Below are positions 1 through 9,362 of a stretch of 64,000 nucleotides of DNA, one piece after another. Both the position numbers and the translations under genes were made by a program. Where the stretch lies: contig JAUIES010000002.1 of NCBI GenBank assembly GCA_030429705.1, forward strand, positions 726,818-790,817, read 5' to 3'. Position 1 is the stretch's first letter; every line of letters begins with the position of its first letter. The notes beneath the pieces are model-generated. The model did no database searches. It had not been told where the DNA came from and was given only the letters and a program-made list of their open reading frames with translations. This DNA comes from Phycisphaerae bacterium. GTDB taxonomy: Bacteria > Planctomycetota > Phycisphaerae > Phycisphaerales > UBA1924.

Positions 1-3000
1 ATGAACAAGCCACCTCAGAAGCCGAAGAAGCCGATCTCACGCGGTCAGCGCAAACGCCTCAACCGGCGAACGACCAGTTAACGACCGACGGCCTGCCTGA
101 CTCACCGGCCGTTGTAAAACTGCGTGAGCGGGCGGCGGCACAGATCATGCAAGCAACGACTCCGCAGTTCGTTGCGCCAGCGTGGTTACCTCCTTCGACG
201 CATCTTGACCCCGACGAACTCGAACGCGCTCAACAGCCACTTGCCGAAGTTCTCGAACCCATTCGTTCGCAGCCACTCTTTCGTCAGCCGAACATCCCCA
301 CTGTTTCGCCATCGGCTGAAGATCTTGATCGGGCATTGCGTTTGTACACCCGTGGTCGTCTTGCCGCTGGACAAGGCGAAATCAGTCAGGCGATGACTGA
401 CCTCGAAGCGGCTGCAAAACTCGACCCGACATCTGCACAGATCATGCACGAACTTGCCAAGGCGCAGATGGCAGGCGGACTGCGCAATCTGGGCTTGCGC
501 TCTCATCAACGAGCAGCCGAGCTCGGGTTCGATCATGTTCGTGTGTGGGCCATGATTGGACTCGAAGCGATACGACGGCGCGATCTCGAGAACGGGCAAC
601 GATGGCTCGTCGCTGCGTATGACGGCTTGAAGGACGGAGCAGATCCGATCGCGGTCTCCTGGATCGAACTCTCACTCGGCGAGTTGCTGCTCGGTGACAA
701 TCAACATCGATCCGGTGCGTCGTTGATTCGATCCGCCATCACACGACCGATCGCCGAATCTTCTCAATCGAGTTTTCGCGACGAGTATGCGACGCTGATC
801 CGACGAACGCCACAGCTCTGGCTGCGCGTGGGTGATGCCGAAGCACTGATCGGCGACTGGGCAGGCGCCTCGAGCGCGTATGAGTTGGCTCAATCCGGGG
901 CGACCGGGGAGATCGCCGATTCGATCGCGCTTCGTCGCCTTGCGGTCCTTTCTGCGAGCGGCCGAACCGCCGAAGCATCACTCGCCCTGCTCAAGCAACT
1001 CCAAGCAGGCGGATATGTGCCAGACGACGCGCTGCGAACACTGCTCCGTCTCGGTGAGCGCGAGCCGTCTCTTGCGGACGCGATCGGTGAGATCCGTCTC
1101 ACGCTCCCAGCCGCTCATCCAAGCATCAAGTCTCGGCTGTTGACCGCAGAACTTGCTGCTCGTTGGCGTGAGCCGAGCATCAACGATTTTTCTTCGGCGT
1201 TGCCGGTCCGAGCGGAGCACCTCGTGTATTGGCTGCGGTTGGTTGATCGCGATGAGGTTCGATGGACGCTCGTTCGAGCTTTGGCTAAACAACATCCGGC
1301 CTCGGTCCATGAGATCGCTGCAGCACTCGTGCAGGGTGGGTTGATTGCTGGTCCAAACCTCGCGGACTGGACAACTGATGAATCAACTCTCAGCCTCGCA
1401 GTTCGGCTTGCCTTGGGTATGCCCAATCGCGAACTCGAACTGACTGAATCGGGGCACTCGCCCGAACGCGTTGCGGTCTTGATTGAATCGGCTGTCCGGC
1501 TGGGTCGCTGGGATTCTGTCAAATCCTTGCTGACCGGTGTGGAGCCGATAGGGGATGCTGCTCATTTTCAAGTCTTGGCGGCAGCATCCATGCCGAGCCT
1601 CGCGTTGGATGTCTGGAAGCGGTCTGTTCGCGCAGATGCCGACTTGGATCAACAGTTGCTCGCTGCCGATCTGGCGATGAATCTTCGCGACCCAAACCAT
1701 GCGGGTCAGATTTTGCTCAACGCCTGGCGAGATGATCCGTGTGATGAGCGCATCTATCACCGCATGATCGAAGTGGTAACGCATCCGGCGCTCACCGCCA
1801 TGAAATCCGAACTTGAGTCTGCGCTTCGCACGCTGCGCGACCATGTCCCTGGCTCGATCACACTGGAGACATTGGAAGTTTCGGAGATGATCAAGCGTGG
1901 TTTTTTTGCGGAAGCCGAAAGCCGCGCGCGGTCCATCGTGGAACGAACGCCCACACTCAAAGAGACCGACTTTGCTGGTCTGCTCACTCTGTGGCAAGGA
2001 GCGGCCGAGCGCGGCGACACCGCCACACTCGACGCAGCCGCCGCTTGGCTTGACGCCCTCCACGACGACCGTCGACCGATTCAGGCAATTGGTGTGACCA
2101 TTGCCAAAGTTGTTGCGATGCGATCTGGCGCCATCGAAGGACGGCAGGCACTCAATAGTATTGCTCTCGTCAAGACACCTCGACTCGTTGAGGTCGAGTC
2201 ATCGCTGTTGCGGCAGGCCGAACGACATGACGAAGCATTCACGCTGGCCGACAACCTGTTTCGACAGCCGACCCTTTCGGTCGATGATACGCTGCGGCAC
2301 GCACAAGCCCTGCTGCGACACAATCAATCAATCGAAGCGCCACTCGCGCGACTCAGCGATATCCCAGCGACATTTCAACTCAGCAGACATGATGTTCCTT
2401 TGGTGCTTGATGTGTGCAACGGGCTGATGTCGGTCTTGTCCCATTCCAGAGCTGAACAGGCGGTCGAACAGGCACGCAGCCGTGAGTACATTGCGGTTGT
2501 CGGCTTCGCAATTAAACATGGTGCCTGGATTCCCGAGTTGTACCATCGCGTTCGTATGCGTTTGCTGGCGATTTCGCCCGAAACGACGCTCGATGATCTC
2601 AACCTGGCAGCCGGTCAGTTGCACAGTGCAATCGGCGCCATCTCGGACGATGTCTTTGAGGATGTATTCACCACATTGATCGAACAAAGCCGCACACAGG
2701 ATGCTCTGTATTGGAGTGTTGAAACGATCTTGCTCGATGAAGACTTGAACGAGATGCGATTCGGATCAATCGTCTCTCCATTGGCTTCATTGGGCACTGT
2801 GGCCACGGTCGAAGTGACGATGGACCGACTCGAGTCGGCTGACAAACTGTTAGATGCGATTGCGGTGCTTTCCCCACTTGCTCCGGGCGACGAGCGAGAC
2901 AACCTGAACGCGCGTGCGGAGTTGAGTTATATTCTTGCCGGTATAGCTGCATCTCGTGACCGAGGTTCGCAGGCCGAGTTGCTTTATGAACTCGCTCTTC

Positions 3001-3512
3001 GATACCAGCCTGAGCATCCTTGGACATGCAATGACTATGGCTACCTGCTCGCCGATCGCGGTGATGATTTGGTTAAGGCTGAACAACTGATTGAAATCGC
3101 ATTCGAGGCTTTACCAGATCAAGCCAATGTACTCGATACGGTCGGGTGGCTTCGATACAAGCAAGGGCGGTTTGTCGAGCCGGACGGCACTGGCGCGGTT
3201 GGCATGCTCGAACGGACCATCGAAGTCGCGCAGGCGGATGCCAGTCCGGCGATGTACGACCATCTGGGTGATGCGTACTGGATGGTCGGCCGAGAAGATG
3301 ACGCAGTACTCGCCTGGGAAAAAGCAGAAGCCCGGTATCTGCAGCGTGTACGCGATAACAACTCGCCGCAAATGCGAGGCGGACCGCTGTACAACAGTTT
3401 GCAAGCCAGTCTTGGGCAGGTTCGTCAAAAACTTCGAGCCGCTGAGTCACCGGGGATCGAGCCACAGGTCGCGGCGACACTGGGCGAACGGATCGTCGAG
3501 CCGAACAAGTGA
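1..3512 (+). CDS. TPR-repeat protein, 5' end outside window
   Basis: The reading frame is open from base 3 to the TGA at 3510-3512, so the true start lies before the window. The first ATG in frame (147) has no Shine-Dalgarno sequence. The codons before it also read as an ordinary acidic, Ala/Glu-rich segment, so 147 is unlikely to be the start. At least 1,169 residues are visible. Tetratricopeptide-like helices are clear near the start (nt 320-480, ending in LEAAAKLDPTSAQIMHELA) and near the end (nt 2960-3330, with ELALRYQPEHPW and YDHLGDAYWMVGREDDA). The middle looks like degenerate TPR or alpha-solenoid. TPR proteins are scaffolds for protein complexes; no catalytic motif is visible and the partner is unknown. 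It lies 54 bp upstream of yebC on the same strand. Confidence 0.85.
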   Translation, partial: EQATSEAEEADLTRSAQTPQPANDQLTTDGLPDSPAVVKLRERAAAQIMQATTPQFVAPAWLPPSTHLDPDELERAQQPLAEVLEPIRSQPLFRQPNIPTVSPSAEDLDRALRLYTRGRLAAGQGEISQAMTDLEAAAKLDPTSAQIMHELAKAQMAGGLRNLGLRSHQRAAELGFDHVRVWAMIGLEAIRRRDLENGQRWLVAAYDGLKDGADPIAVSWIELSLGELLLGDNQHRSGASLIRSAITRPIAESSQSSFRDEYATLIRRTPQLWLRVGDAEALIGDWAGASSAYELAQSGATGEIADSIALRRLAVLSASGRTAEASLALLKQLQAGGYVPDDALRTLLRLGEREPSLADAIGEIRLTLPAAHPSIKSRLLTAELAARWREPSINDFSSALPVRAEHLVYWLRLVDRDEVRWTLVRALAKQHPASVHEIAAALVQGGLIAGPNLADWTTDESTLSLAVRLALGMPNRELELTESGHSPERVAVLIESAVRLGRWDSVKSLLTGVEPIGDAAHFQVLAAASMPSLALDVWKRSVRADADLDQQLLAADLAMNLRDPNHAGQILLNAWRDDPCDERIYHRMIEVVTHPALTAMKSELESALRTLRDHVPGSITLETLEVSEMIKRGFFAEAESRARSIVERTPTLKETDFAGLLTLWQGAAERGDTATLDAAAAWLDALHDDRRPIQAIGVTIAKVVAMRSGAIEGRQALNSIALVKTPRLVEVESSLLRQAERHDEAFTLADNLFRQPTLSVDDTLRHAQALLRHNQSIEAPLARLSDIPATFQLSRHDVPLVLDVCNGLMSVLSHSRAEQAVEQARSREYIAVVGFAIKHGAWIPELYHRVRMRLLAISPETTLDDLNLAAGQLHSAIGAISDDVFEDVFTTLIEQSRTQDALYWSVETILLDEDLNEMRFGSIVSPLASLGTVATVEVTMDRLESADKLLDAIAVLSPLAPGDERDNLNARAELSYILAGIAASRDRGSQAELLYELALRYQPEHPWTCNDYGYLLADRGDDLVKAEQLIEIAFEALPDQANVLDTVGWLRYKQGRFVEPDGTGAVGMLERTIEVAQADASPAMYDHLGDAYWMVGREDDAVLAWEKAEARYLQRVRDNNSPQMRGGPLYNSLQASLGQVRQKLRAAESPGIEPQVAATLGERIVEPNK

Positions 3513-3566
3513 CTCTGGGTCTGTTCAGGCGAACAATGCAGCATCTTCAAAGAGGAGTGTGTTCTT

Positions 3567-4313
3567 ATGGCCGGTCATAGTAAATGGGCAAACATCCGTC
3601 ATCGTAAAGACCGCCAGGACAAGAAGCGTGGCGTGATGTGGTCGAAGTGTTCGAAAGCGATCATGGCAGCTGCACGACAGGGCGGCCCGGACCCCGATAC
3701 CAACTTGTCGCTTCGCTACGCAATCGACGAAGCCAAGTACGCCAATATGCCCAAGGACACGATCAACCGCGCCATCGACAAGGGTGCCGGGGCAGCCAGC
3801 GGCGAAAACTTCGAAGAGATTACTTACGAAGGATTTGGGCCGTGCGGCGTGGCGGTGCTGATTGATGCACTCACCGACAACAAGAATCGCACCGTCACGG
3901 ACATGCGCACGATCTTCAAGAAAGTCGGCTGTTCTATCGGGACTGCAGGAAGTGTCGCACACATGTTTCAGACCCGTGGGCAGATTTTCCTCGATGGCGA
4001 ACTGGACGAAGAACTCGTGATGGAGCAGGCGCTCGAAGCCGGCGCAGAGGATGTCATCGCACCCGAAGGTGAGGGCGACGCCTGGACCGTTCTCACATCC
4101 CCGACCGAGTTTCAGACCGTCAAAGAAGCGCTCGAGAAAGCGGAACTCAAGATCATCGAAGCACAAATCGCGAAGATTCCGAACGACACGCATGAGTTTA
4201 CCGGTGAAGATGTCGGCAAACTCATGGCGTTCTTTGAAGCGCTTGAAGATAACGATGATGTGCAAAAAGTCTACTGGAACGCTGTCCTTGATGAGTCCGC
4301 GCTTGAGAGTTAG
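3567..4313 (+). CDS. yebC: YebC/PmpR family transcriptional regulator or translation factor
   Basis: 248 residues, the normal family length. It begins with the hallmark MAGHSKWANIRHRK and contains the conserved DTINRAIDKG and YEGFGPCGVAVL segments. Family members are cytoplasmic. They were described as DNA-binding regulators, and more recently some were shown to help ribosomes through proline-rich stretches; the sequence cannot tell which applies here. An AGAGGAG-like Shine-Dalgarno sequence sits about 11 bases before the ATG. It follows the TPR gene by 54 bp and may be cotranscribed with it. The next gene is convergent. Confidence 0.96.
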   Translation: MAGHSKWANIRHRKDRQDKKRGVMWSKCSKAIMAAARQGGPDPDTNLSLRYAIDEAKYANMPKDTINRAIDKGAGAASGENFEEITYEGFGPCGVAVLIDALTDNKNRTVTDMRTIFKKVGCSIGTAGSVAHMFQTRGQIFLDGELDEELVMEQALEAGAEDVIAPEGEGDAWTVLTSPTEFQTVKEALEKAELKIIEAQIAKIPNDTHEFTGEDVGKLMAFFEALEDNDDVQKVYWNAVLDESALES

Positions 4314-4426
4314 TCATCGACAGCGCGAAACACGAACGACACCGGCTGTGTCTATCGTGAGCAATCCAAGATGAGGATCGCCCGGCCAGTCCTCCTTCCT
4401 TGGCGATCGACCGTTTCAGAACTGCA

Positions 4427-5047
4427 TCAGGCACGACGGCATCGGAACGATCCAGCAAATCCGAATCCAACAAGTGCAATCACACCCGGAGCGGGCACGA
4501 CTTGAACATCGTCGATGCCGAGGATCGACTCAAACACGCCGTTTGCGTCCGTCACATTGAACCTGAGCGTGTGTTCACCGGGATCGGTGAATACATGTTC
4601 AATGTGCGTCCACTCGATGTTTTCATTGTCAGCAAGGAATCCGCCCGCGGGGGTGTTGTGCTCTGCGAGCACTGTTTCCCCGCCCGCACCAATGACCGAG
4701 ATCGTAACCGTATCAGGAGAATCGGTGAAGTCGCCGAAGTCGAAGAAATACCAGAAACTCAGTTCAAAACCCGCACCAACTTCAAATGTCGTATCGAGTG
4801 AGCTGGCGCCCACGCCTGCCGAATCGGTCGACCAAAGCGAAGCAAACAGATTGCCATGCGTCGGCAGCCAGTCAGGCGCAACCGGATCGATGAAGTCTCT
4901 GGAAACTTCGGCATCCACAACACTGACGATACCTGTAGACGACCACCCGGTGAGACCGTCCTCAAACGAACCATTGGGAAGGATGTTTTGGGCTCCTGCC
5001 GTCGTGGCGGCGATCGCAGCAACGATGAAGAAAATATTCGTATGCAT
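4427..5047 (-). CDS. Secreted PEP-CTERM-like sorted protein with NGSFE-type beta-sandwich
   Basis: 206 residues from the ATG at 5047, which has an AGGAG ribosome site 7-8 bases upstream. The frame is open further but would overlap the upstream gene. It has a signal peptide (residues 1-19, ending TTAGAQ), then a domain starting NILPNGSFEDGLTGW. That opening is typical of carbohydrate-binding-like beta-sandwiches of extracellular planctomycete proteins. The C-terminus is VPAPG, a hydrophobic stretch and RCRRA, matching the exosortase-type sorting tail of Phycisphaerae. It starts 26 bp after the propeller gene and is probably in its operon, so the two may act together at the cell surface. Ligand unknown. 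Confidence 0.8.
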   Translation of the reverse strand: MHTNIFFIVAAIAATTAGAQNILPNGSFEDGLTGWSSTGIVSVVDAEVSRDFIDPVAPDWLPTHGNLFASLWSTDSAGVGASSLDTTFEVGAGFELSFWYFFDFGDFTDSPDTVTISVIGAGGETVLAEHNTPAGGFLADNENIEWTHIEHVFTDPGEHTLRFNVTDANGVFESILGIDDVQVVPAPGVIALVGFGFAGSFRCRRA

Positions 5048-5073
5048 GTCTTGTCTCCTGACCATGGCGTGTC

Positions 5074-7182
5074 TCATGGCTGCACCAGCACCGAGTCCAT
5101 ACCCAGCGCATCTTCGCACTCGCGGGTGACGCGGAACTCGGCCATCGTGTCTCCAAGAATAAACCCTGCATCGATGGTGCGGAATCCGAACAACGCATCG
5201 ATGTCGCCGTCGCCGTCAATGTCCATAAGTCGGGCAGGAGCAACCGGCGTGGCAGTTGCCGCTCCGGCGCGCCCGAATCGCGGAGCAAGCGCCGCCCAGT
5301 TCACCGTTGCGGGGTCCAGGAAATCGGCGGCATCGGGACGGCCTGCCGGGTTCAGCACCGCAACATAAACTGTATAATCCCTCGACAGTATGATTGGATT
5401 CGGAAAGCGGTTCGGATACACATCAATCAAAAACTGTGGCAACTGCTTCGCGTTAATCGTGAGATCGTATAGCACTGGTGTCACTGCGGGGGGCGCATCC
5501 TGATCTCGGGCGAGTGTTGCTCGCATTTCAATAAATCGACCAGTCACGACTCCGTCGAGTGATTGCCCGTTCGTCACGGGTGTCCAAGGCTCTCCCGTCA
5601 AGTCAATCACCGAGTCTGCTGCCCGAATCGCGACACCGAGCGAAGTCTGACTGGGAACATCTGCGTTCCACGAGATATCGAACCACTCAGAGCCGGGTAC
5701 GCAGCCGTCATGGACGACGCGCCAGAATCCACGCTGATTGAGTACTGCGGTGACTTGCCCGGTCCCATCGTTATAGTTGTATGGCCCGGCCCCACTGCCG
5801 AGGTCCACCGTCGTATCCACGGCATTGGTTGCAGGATCGATGCGCACGGCGGTGTTGCTGCCTTGATTGGTTGCCCACACAAATCCATCGGTGTCGACCC
5901 CAACATTCGTTGGTGCAGAACCAACGACGATTGATGCTTTCAAGGAGCCATCAGTCGGATCGATTCGAGCAACACGCGATTGCGAATTGAGCCCGGTCCA
6001 GAGATCGTTTGGTCCGCTGAAGGCGATGCTGCGATTGTTCGAACCACTGGATGTGAAAGAACGCAGAATCGCGCCGGAATTTTGATCATGCTCATAAAGC
6101 ACGCCGTTGATGCTGACACACCAGATGCGTCCATTTGGAGCTTGCGCCCAGGAAGTCGCTCGTCCGGAATAGCCCCCAATGGAAACACCCGTGTCCGAAC
6201 TGGTGTCGTAGCGAAGTGCGCGGTTGGTATAGCCGCCGCCGGTCCAGAGCACGCCGACATTGTCGATGATGGCGGAGTATCCGCCTTCACCTTGATTACC
6301 GAGATCGGCAATCCGGGAACCGTCGAAACCATCGTACTTGAACAGGGCGTACCCACTGCGAGGATTCATGGCGCTGGCATAGAGATTGTCTTCGCCGTCA
6401 ACAGCAATGGCTGCCCACTCGTTCGTACCTGTGGTCAACATATACACGAGAACGAGCTCGTCTTCGGCATCTTCGACCAGAGCAGGGCCGAATGTTGCGC
6501 CGCCTCCATCCTGATCTGTGACAGCAGGCCAAGGCATGAGGTCGCTGAGCCCGCGCGAGGTTTTGATGAGCCCGTCACCATCGCGATCGACCACACCTGA
6601 TGAGATGTAGTCGAACGGTGGACGGAGGTACGCTCCATCGGGGTCTGGCACGATGTCACCATTGGGTTCCTTACGAACGCGTTCCCCCCCAAGCACAACA
6701 CCGATCTTGACGATGGTTGCTGGCTGATTGGTCGAGTTGTTGCGGTCACAGACCCAGACAGCTCCTTCCGAGTCAACAGCCGTTCGGCACACGCCGTAAT
6801 ACCCGCTCCGATTGATTCCCTCAGGAAAACACCGATACTCGCCGATGACCTCACCCGTGCGTGTGTTAATTCGAATGAGGGTGCCGCGTGATCGGGCGGG
6901 GACATTGAACAGCGGGAATGGTGCGGTGAGGGTCTCTTCGAGTTGCAGCGCACCTGGCTGATCGAGATTGAGATTGATCAGCGTGCCCTCGAGGAAATCG
7001 GCGTCGTCCGTGAAGGTTCGGCTGCGCGTTTCACTCGGGCTGCCAACCGGAGGCCCAACCGGACGACGAATCGGCTGAATCTCTTTCTCATCCAAACCGA
7101 CCCGCACGGGTTGACTCGCCAATGCTGTCAGGCCGACGGCAACGGCGACTGATGCCCCTGCCACGAAGTACTTCTTCAACAT
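5074..7182 (-). CDS. Secreted beta-propeller (Vgb/NHL-like) protein
   Basis: About 702 residues. The ATG at 7182 lies 7 bases after GGAGG; a GTG at 7185 is also in frame but too close to that site. The N-terminus is a signal peptide (MLKKYFVAGASVAVAVGLTA). The body holds repeated propeller blades with the pattern G-x-(I/V)-W-C/A-x-(D/N), for example DSEGAVWVCDRNN, APNGRIWCVSING and DTDGFVWATNQGSN, like virginiamycin-B-lyase or NHL propellers. Near the C-terminus DIDGDGDIDALFGF resembles a calcium-binding or dockerin-like loop. Probably exported. No enzymatic residues can be assigned, so a binding or structural role is as likely as catalysis. Confidence 0.82.
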   Translation of the reverse strand: MLKKYFVAGASVAVAVGLTALASQPVRVGLDEKEIQPIRRPVGPPVGSPSETRSRTFTDDADFLEGTLINLNLDQPGALQLEETLTAPFPLFNVPARSRGTLIRINTRTGEVIGEYRCFPEGINRSGYYGVCRTAVDSEGAVWVCDRNNSTNQPATIVKIGVVLGGERVRKEPNGDIVPDPDGAYLRPPFDYISSGVVDRDGDGLIKTSRGLSDLMPWPAVTDQDGGGATFGPALVEDAEDELVLVYMLTTGTNEWAAIAVDGEDNLYASAMNPRSGYALFKYDGFDGSRIADLGNQGEGGYSAIIDNVGVLWTGGGYTNRALRYDTSSDTGVSIGGYSGRATSWAQAPNGRIWCVSINGVLYEHDQNSGAILRSFTSSGSNNRSIAFSGPNDLWTGLNSQSRVARIDPTDGSLKASIVVGSAPTNVGVDTDGFVWATNQGSNTAVRIDPATNAVDTTVDLGSGAGPYNYNDGTGQVTAVLNQRGFWRVVHDGCVPGSEWFDISWNADVPSQTSLGVAIRAADSVIDLTGEPWTPVTNGQSLDGVVTGRFIEMRATLARDQDAPPAVTPVLYDLTINAKQLPQFLIDVYPNRFPNPIILSRDYTVYVAVLNPAGRPDAADFLDPATVNWAALAPRFGRAGAATATPVAPARLMDIDGDGDIDALFGFRTIDAGFILGDTMAEFRVTRECEDALGMDSVLVQP

Positions 7183-7312
7183 CACCCATCCTCCCTAAAG
7201 AGCACGAAGTCGTCCGAATGATAAATGTACAACAGAATCAAATATCAACCACTATTTTTTTGGCAAATACCCCATCATCCAGCGACTCGACTTTTCATGT
7301 ATCCTGACCACC

Positions 7313-7801
7313 ATGCGTGGCTCTGCCGCATTTGACAAGACACACCGATACCGATACACACTTCACCGTCGGTGGCGCCAAGGCGCGCGCCAACTGTGTT
7401 TCTGTATGTTGAACCCGAGCACCGCCGACGCTACCAAGAACGACCCAACCGTTCGGCGATGTATCGGCTACGCCATGGACTGGGGCTTCGACGCGCTAGA
7501 AGTGGTCAATATTTTTGCTTTTCGTTCAACCGATCCTGCCGGGCTTTTAAATGTGTCTGACCCGATTGGCGTGCGGAACACCCGGGCCATCGTTCGAGCA
7601 GCAAGCCGGGCTGAATTCACCGTCGCCGCCTGGGGTGTCCATGGAGCGATTGGTGGTCGCGGAGACGCTGTCCTGCGACGGCTGTGCCCCGATCACGATG
7701 TCCGATGCCTCGGCTTGACCCGCGAAGGACACCCAAAACACCCTCTCTACCTTCCCCGAACCGCACAACCCATCCCAATCTCACCACATTCGGTGGTGTG
7801 A
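7313..7801 (+). CDS. DUF1643 domain protein
   Basis: 162 residues. The family signature is visible early: FCMLNPSTADATKNDPTVRR, followed by GFDALEVVNIFAFRSTDP. DUF1643 proteins are small, cytoplasmic, of unknown biochemical function, and scattered among bacteria and phages. The ATG follows a poorly conserved ribosome site, so a slightly different start is possible. It is divergent from the beta-propeller gene and starts the plus-strand run leading to lpxK; the 127-bp gap before it is AT-rich and probably carries both promoters. Confidence 0.85.
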   Translation: MRGSAAFDKTHRYRYTLHRRWRQGARQLCFCMLNPSTADATKNDPTVRRCIGYAMDWGFDALEVVNIFAFRSTDPAGLLNVSDPIGVRNTRAIVRAASRAEFTVAAWGVHGAIGGRGDAVLRRLCPDHDVRCLGLTREGHPKHPLYLPRTAQPIPISPHSVV

Positions 7802-7833
7802 TCAGGGTTTTTCGAGTAGGCTAGAGCATCGTG

Positions 7834-8232
7834 ATGCTCTTCGCACCAGATCCGATCCTTCCGGCGTGGTTTGTCCTCCCGCTGGCGGTCCTGACCATGA
7901 TTGTGGTGGGATTCCATATCCAATGGATGCATCGCGTTTCGATGCCGGGCTCACGACGACGCATCAGGACAGCGTCAAACATGGTCAGTCTGCTCGCTAT
8001 TCCGTTGTTTGCGACCGGATTCGGGCTCATTAGCCCGGGTGACCACAGGCTCTTCGTTGGAGTCTGGTTTCTCGCCATGAGCCTGCTTGGGATTATCATC
8101 TTGCTGGCCGGGATCGACATGTTGAATAGTTTCCGACTCCATGCAGCGGAACGGCGTCACCTGCGGTCGCAGATTCGGCGTCTGGAGTCCGAGTTCAAGA
8201 CGCTCATGGCCGAACGCCAGCATTCATCGTAA
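7834..8232 (+). CDS. Small integral membrane protein, unknown function
   Basis: 132 residues from ATG 7834 (a GTG immediately before it, at 7831, is also possible). Three hydrophobic segments are visible: residues about 8-28 (PAWFVLPLAVLTMIVVGFHI), 48-62 and 70-92. A charged C-terminal helix with a coiled-coil look follows (AERRHLRSQIRRLESEFKTL). No family recognised. It sits between DUF1643 and lpxK on the same strand, with a 67-bp gap to lpxK, so a cell-envelope role is plausible but only by position. Confidence 0.65.
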   Translation: MLFAPDPILPAWFVLPLAVLTMIVVGFHIQWMHRVSMPGSRRRIRTASNMVSLLAIPLFATGFGLISPGDHRLFVGVWFLAMSLLGIIILLAGIDMLNSFRLHAAERRHLRSQIRRLESEFKTLMAERQHSS

Positions 8233-8299
8233 GCCTTGATCCAGATCTCTGAACGCGTCTTCGATCACATCGGACAGTCAATGTCGCTATCCTTGCGGC

Positions 8300-9358
8300 G
8301 TGCACCGAGATCACAGGCAAGATCGCTCACCCCCCCTTCCCGGTTTCATCGGCAAGGCGTTCTCGCGTCTGTATCTGACCGAACTCGGACGCCGCAACCG
8401 CCGGTTTGATCGAGGCATCGGGGTCACGCAACTTGATCGCCCTGTTATCAGTGTTGGCAATCTGTCTGTCGGCGGTACGGGCAAGACGCCCATGGTTCGG
8501 CGTGTTTGTGAGTGGCTCGTCGATGCCGATATCAAACCGTGTATCGGCATGCGCGGGTATCGCGCCGGTCCTGAAGGAAGCGACGAAGCGCGGGAATATC
8601 GGGAGACGCTGCCCGGCGTTCCGATCGTGGCGCAAGCCGATCGAAAGACGGGTCTGCAACGGCTGTTTCATAGCGACGAGGGGACGGGTGTACGAGCGGT
8701 TGTTCTTGACGATGGGTTCCAGCATCGCCAGTTGGCCCGGGATCTCGATATCGTCCTGCTCGACGCTACGCGCAGTCCTTTTGATGATGACGCATTGCCG
8801 GCCGGGTGGCTGCGCGAACGACCAACCGCCCTGTCAAGAGCACACGCGATCGTCGTCACACATGCCGAACGGGTGAGCCCCCCGACTGTCGAGCGGATTC
8901 TTGAGGAAACGCGTGATGTCAACGCTGCATTACTTTGTGCGGTCGCACAACATGACTGGTCCGGCTTGCGTGTGGTCGAATGTTCTGCGGCCGAACGAGA
9001 CGAACCGATCAGTTGGCTGACCGGGCAATCGTGTCTGGCGGTGTGTGGACTCGGAAACCCGGAGCCCTTTCTCACAACCGCGGAGAAATCGGCAGGTGGT
9101 CATCTTGCGGGCCGGTTGGTGCTTCGCGACCACGCGACAATCGACCAGGCTCAGGCGGACCGGATCAAGCAATTGGCAAGGACAACCGAAGCATCAGCGA
9201 TCGTGACGACGGGGAAGGATCTCGTAAAAATGCGAAAATGGGCTTCGACGATTGGCGTTCCTATCGCAGCAGCCAAATTGGAGCTCACACTGACTTCGGG
9301 CGGACAAGCCCTGCGAGATGCTGTTCTCGCAGCCGCCCGATCCGACCGGGTACGATGA
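8300..9358 (+). CDS. lpxK: Tetraacyldisaccharide 4'-kinase LpxK
   Basis: 352 residues from a GTG start. The Walker A motif GGTGKTP (residues 58-64), preceded by PVISVGNLSVG, is diagnostic, and VLDDGFQHRQLARDLDIVLLD is the conserved LpxK segment. The enzyme phosphorylates the 4' position of the lipid A disaccharide on the inner membrane, the sixth Raetz-pathway step. The N-terminal hydrophobic/amphipathic anchor (PGFIGKAFSRLYL) is present. Followed within 4 bp by hldE; lpxB lies 22 kb away. The presence of lpxK supports lipid A in this organism. Confidence 0.95.
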   Translation: MHRDHRQDRSPPLPGFIGKAFSRLYLTELGRRNRRFDRGIGVTQLDRPVISVGNLSVGGTGKTPMVRRVCEWLVDADIKPCIGMRGYRAGPEGSDEAREYRETLPGVPIVAQADRKTGLQRLFHSDEGTGVRAVVLDDGFQHRQLARDLDIVLLDATRSPFDDDALPAGWLRERPTALSRAHAIVVTHAERVSPPTVERILEETRDVNAALLCAVAQHDWSGLRVVECSAAERDEPISWLTGQSCLAVCGLGNPEPFLTTAEKSAGGHLAGRLVLRDHATIDQAQADRIKQLARTTEASAIVTTGKDLVKMRKWASTIGVPIAAAKLELTLTSGGQALRDAVLAAARSDRVR

Positions 9359-9362
9359 TCAT

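Noticed and set aside
1..81. A 26-residue basic frame starting with ATG at base 1
   Set aside because: It lies inside the open, coding-like frame of the TPR gene in another phase and has no visible upstream context.
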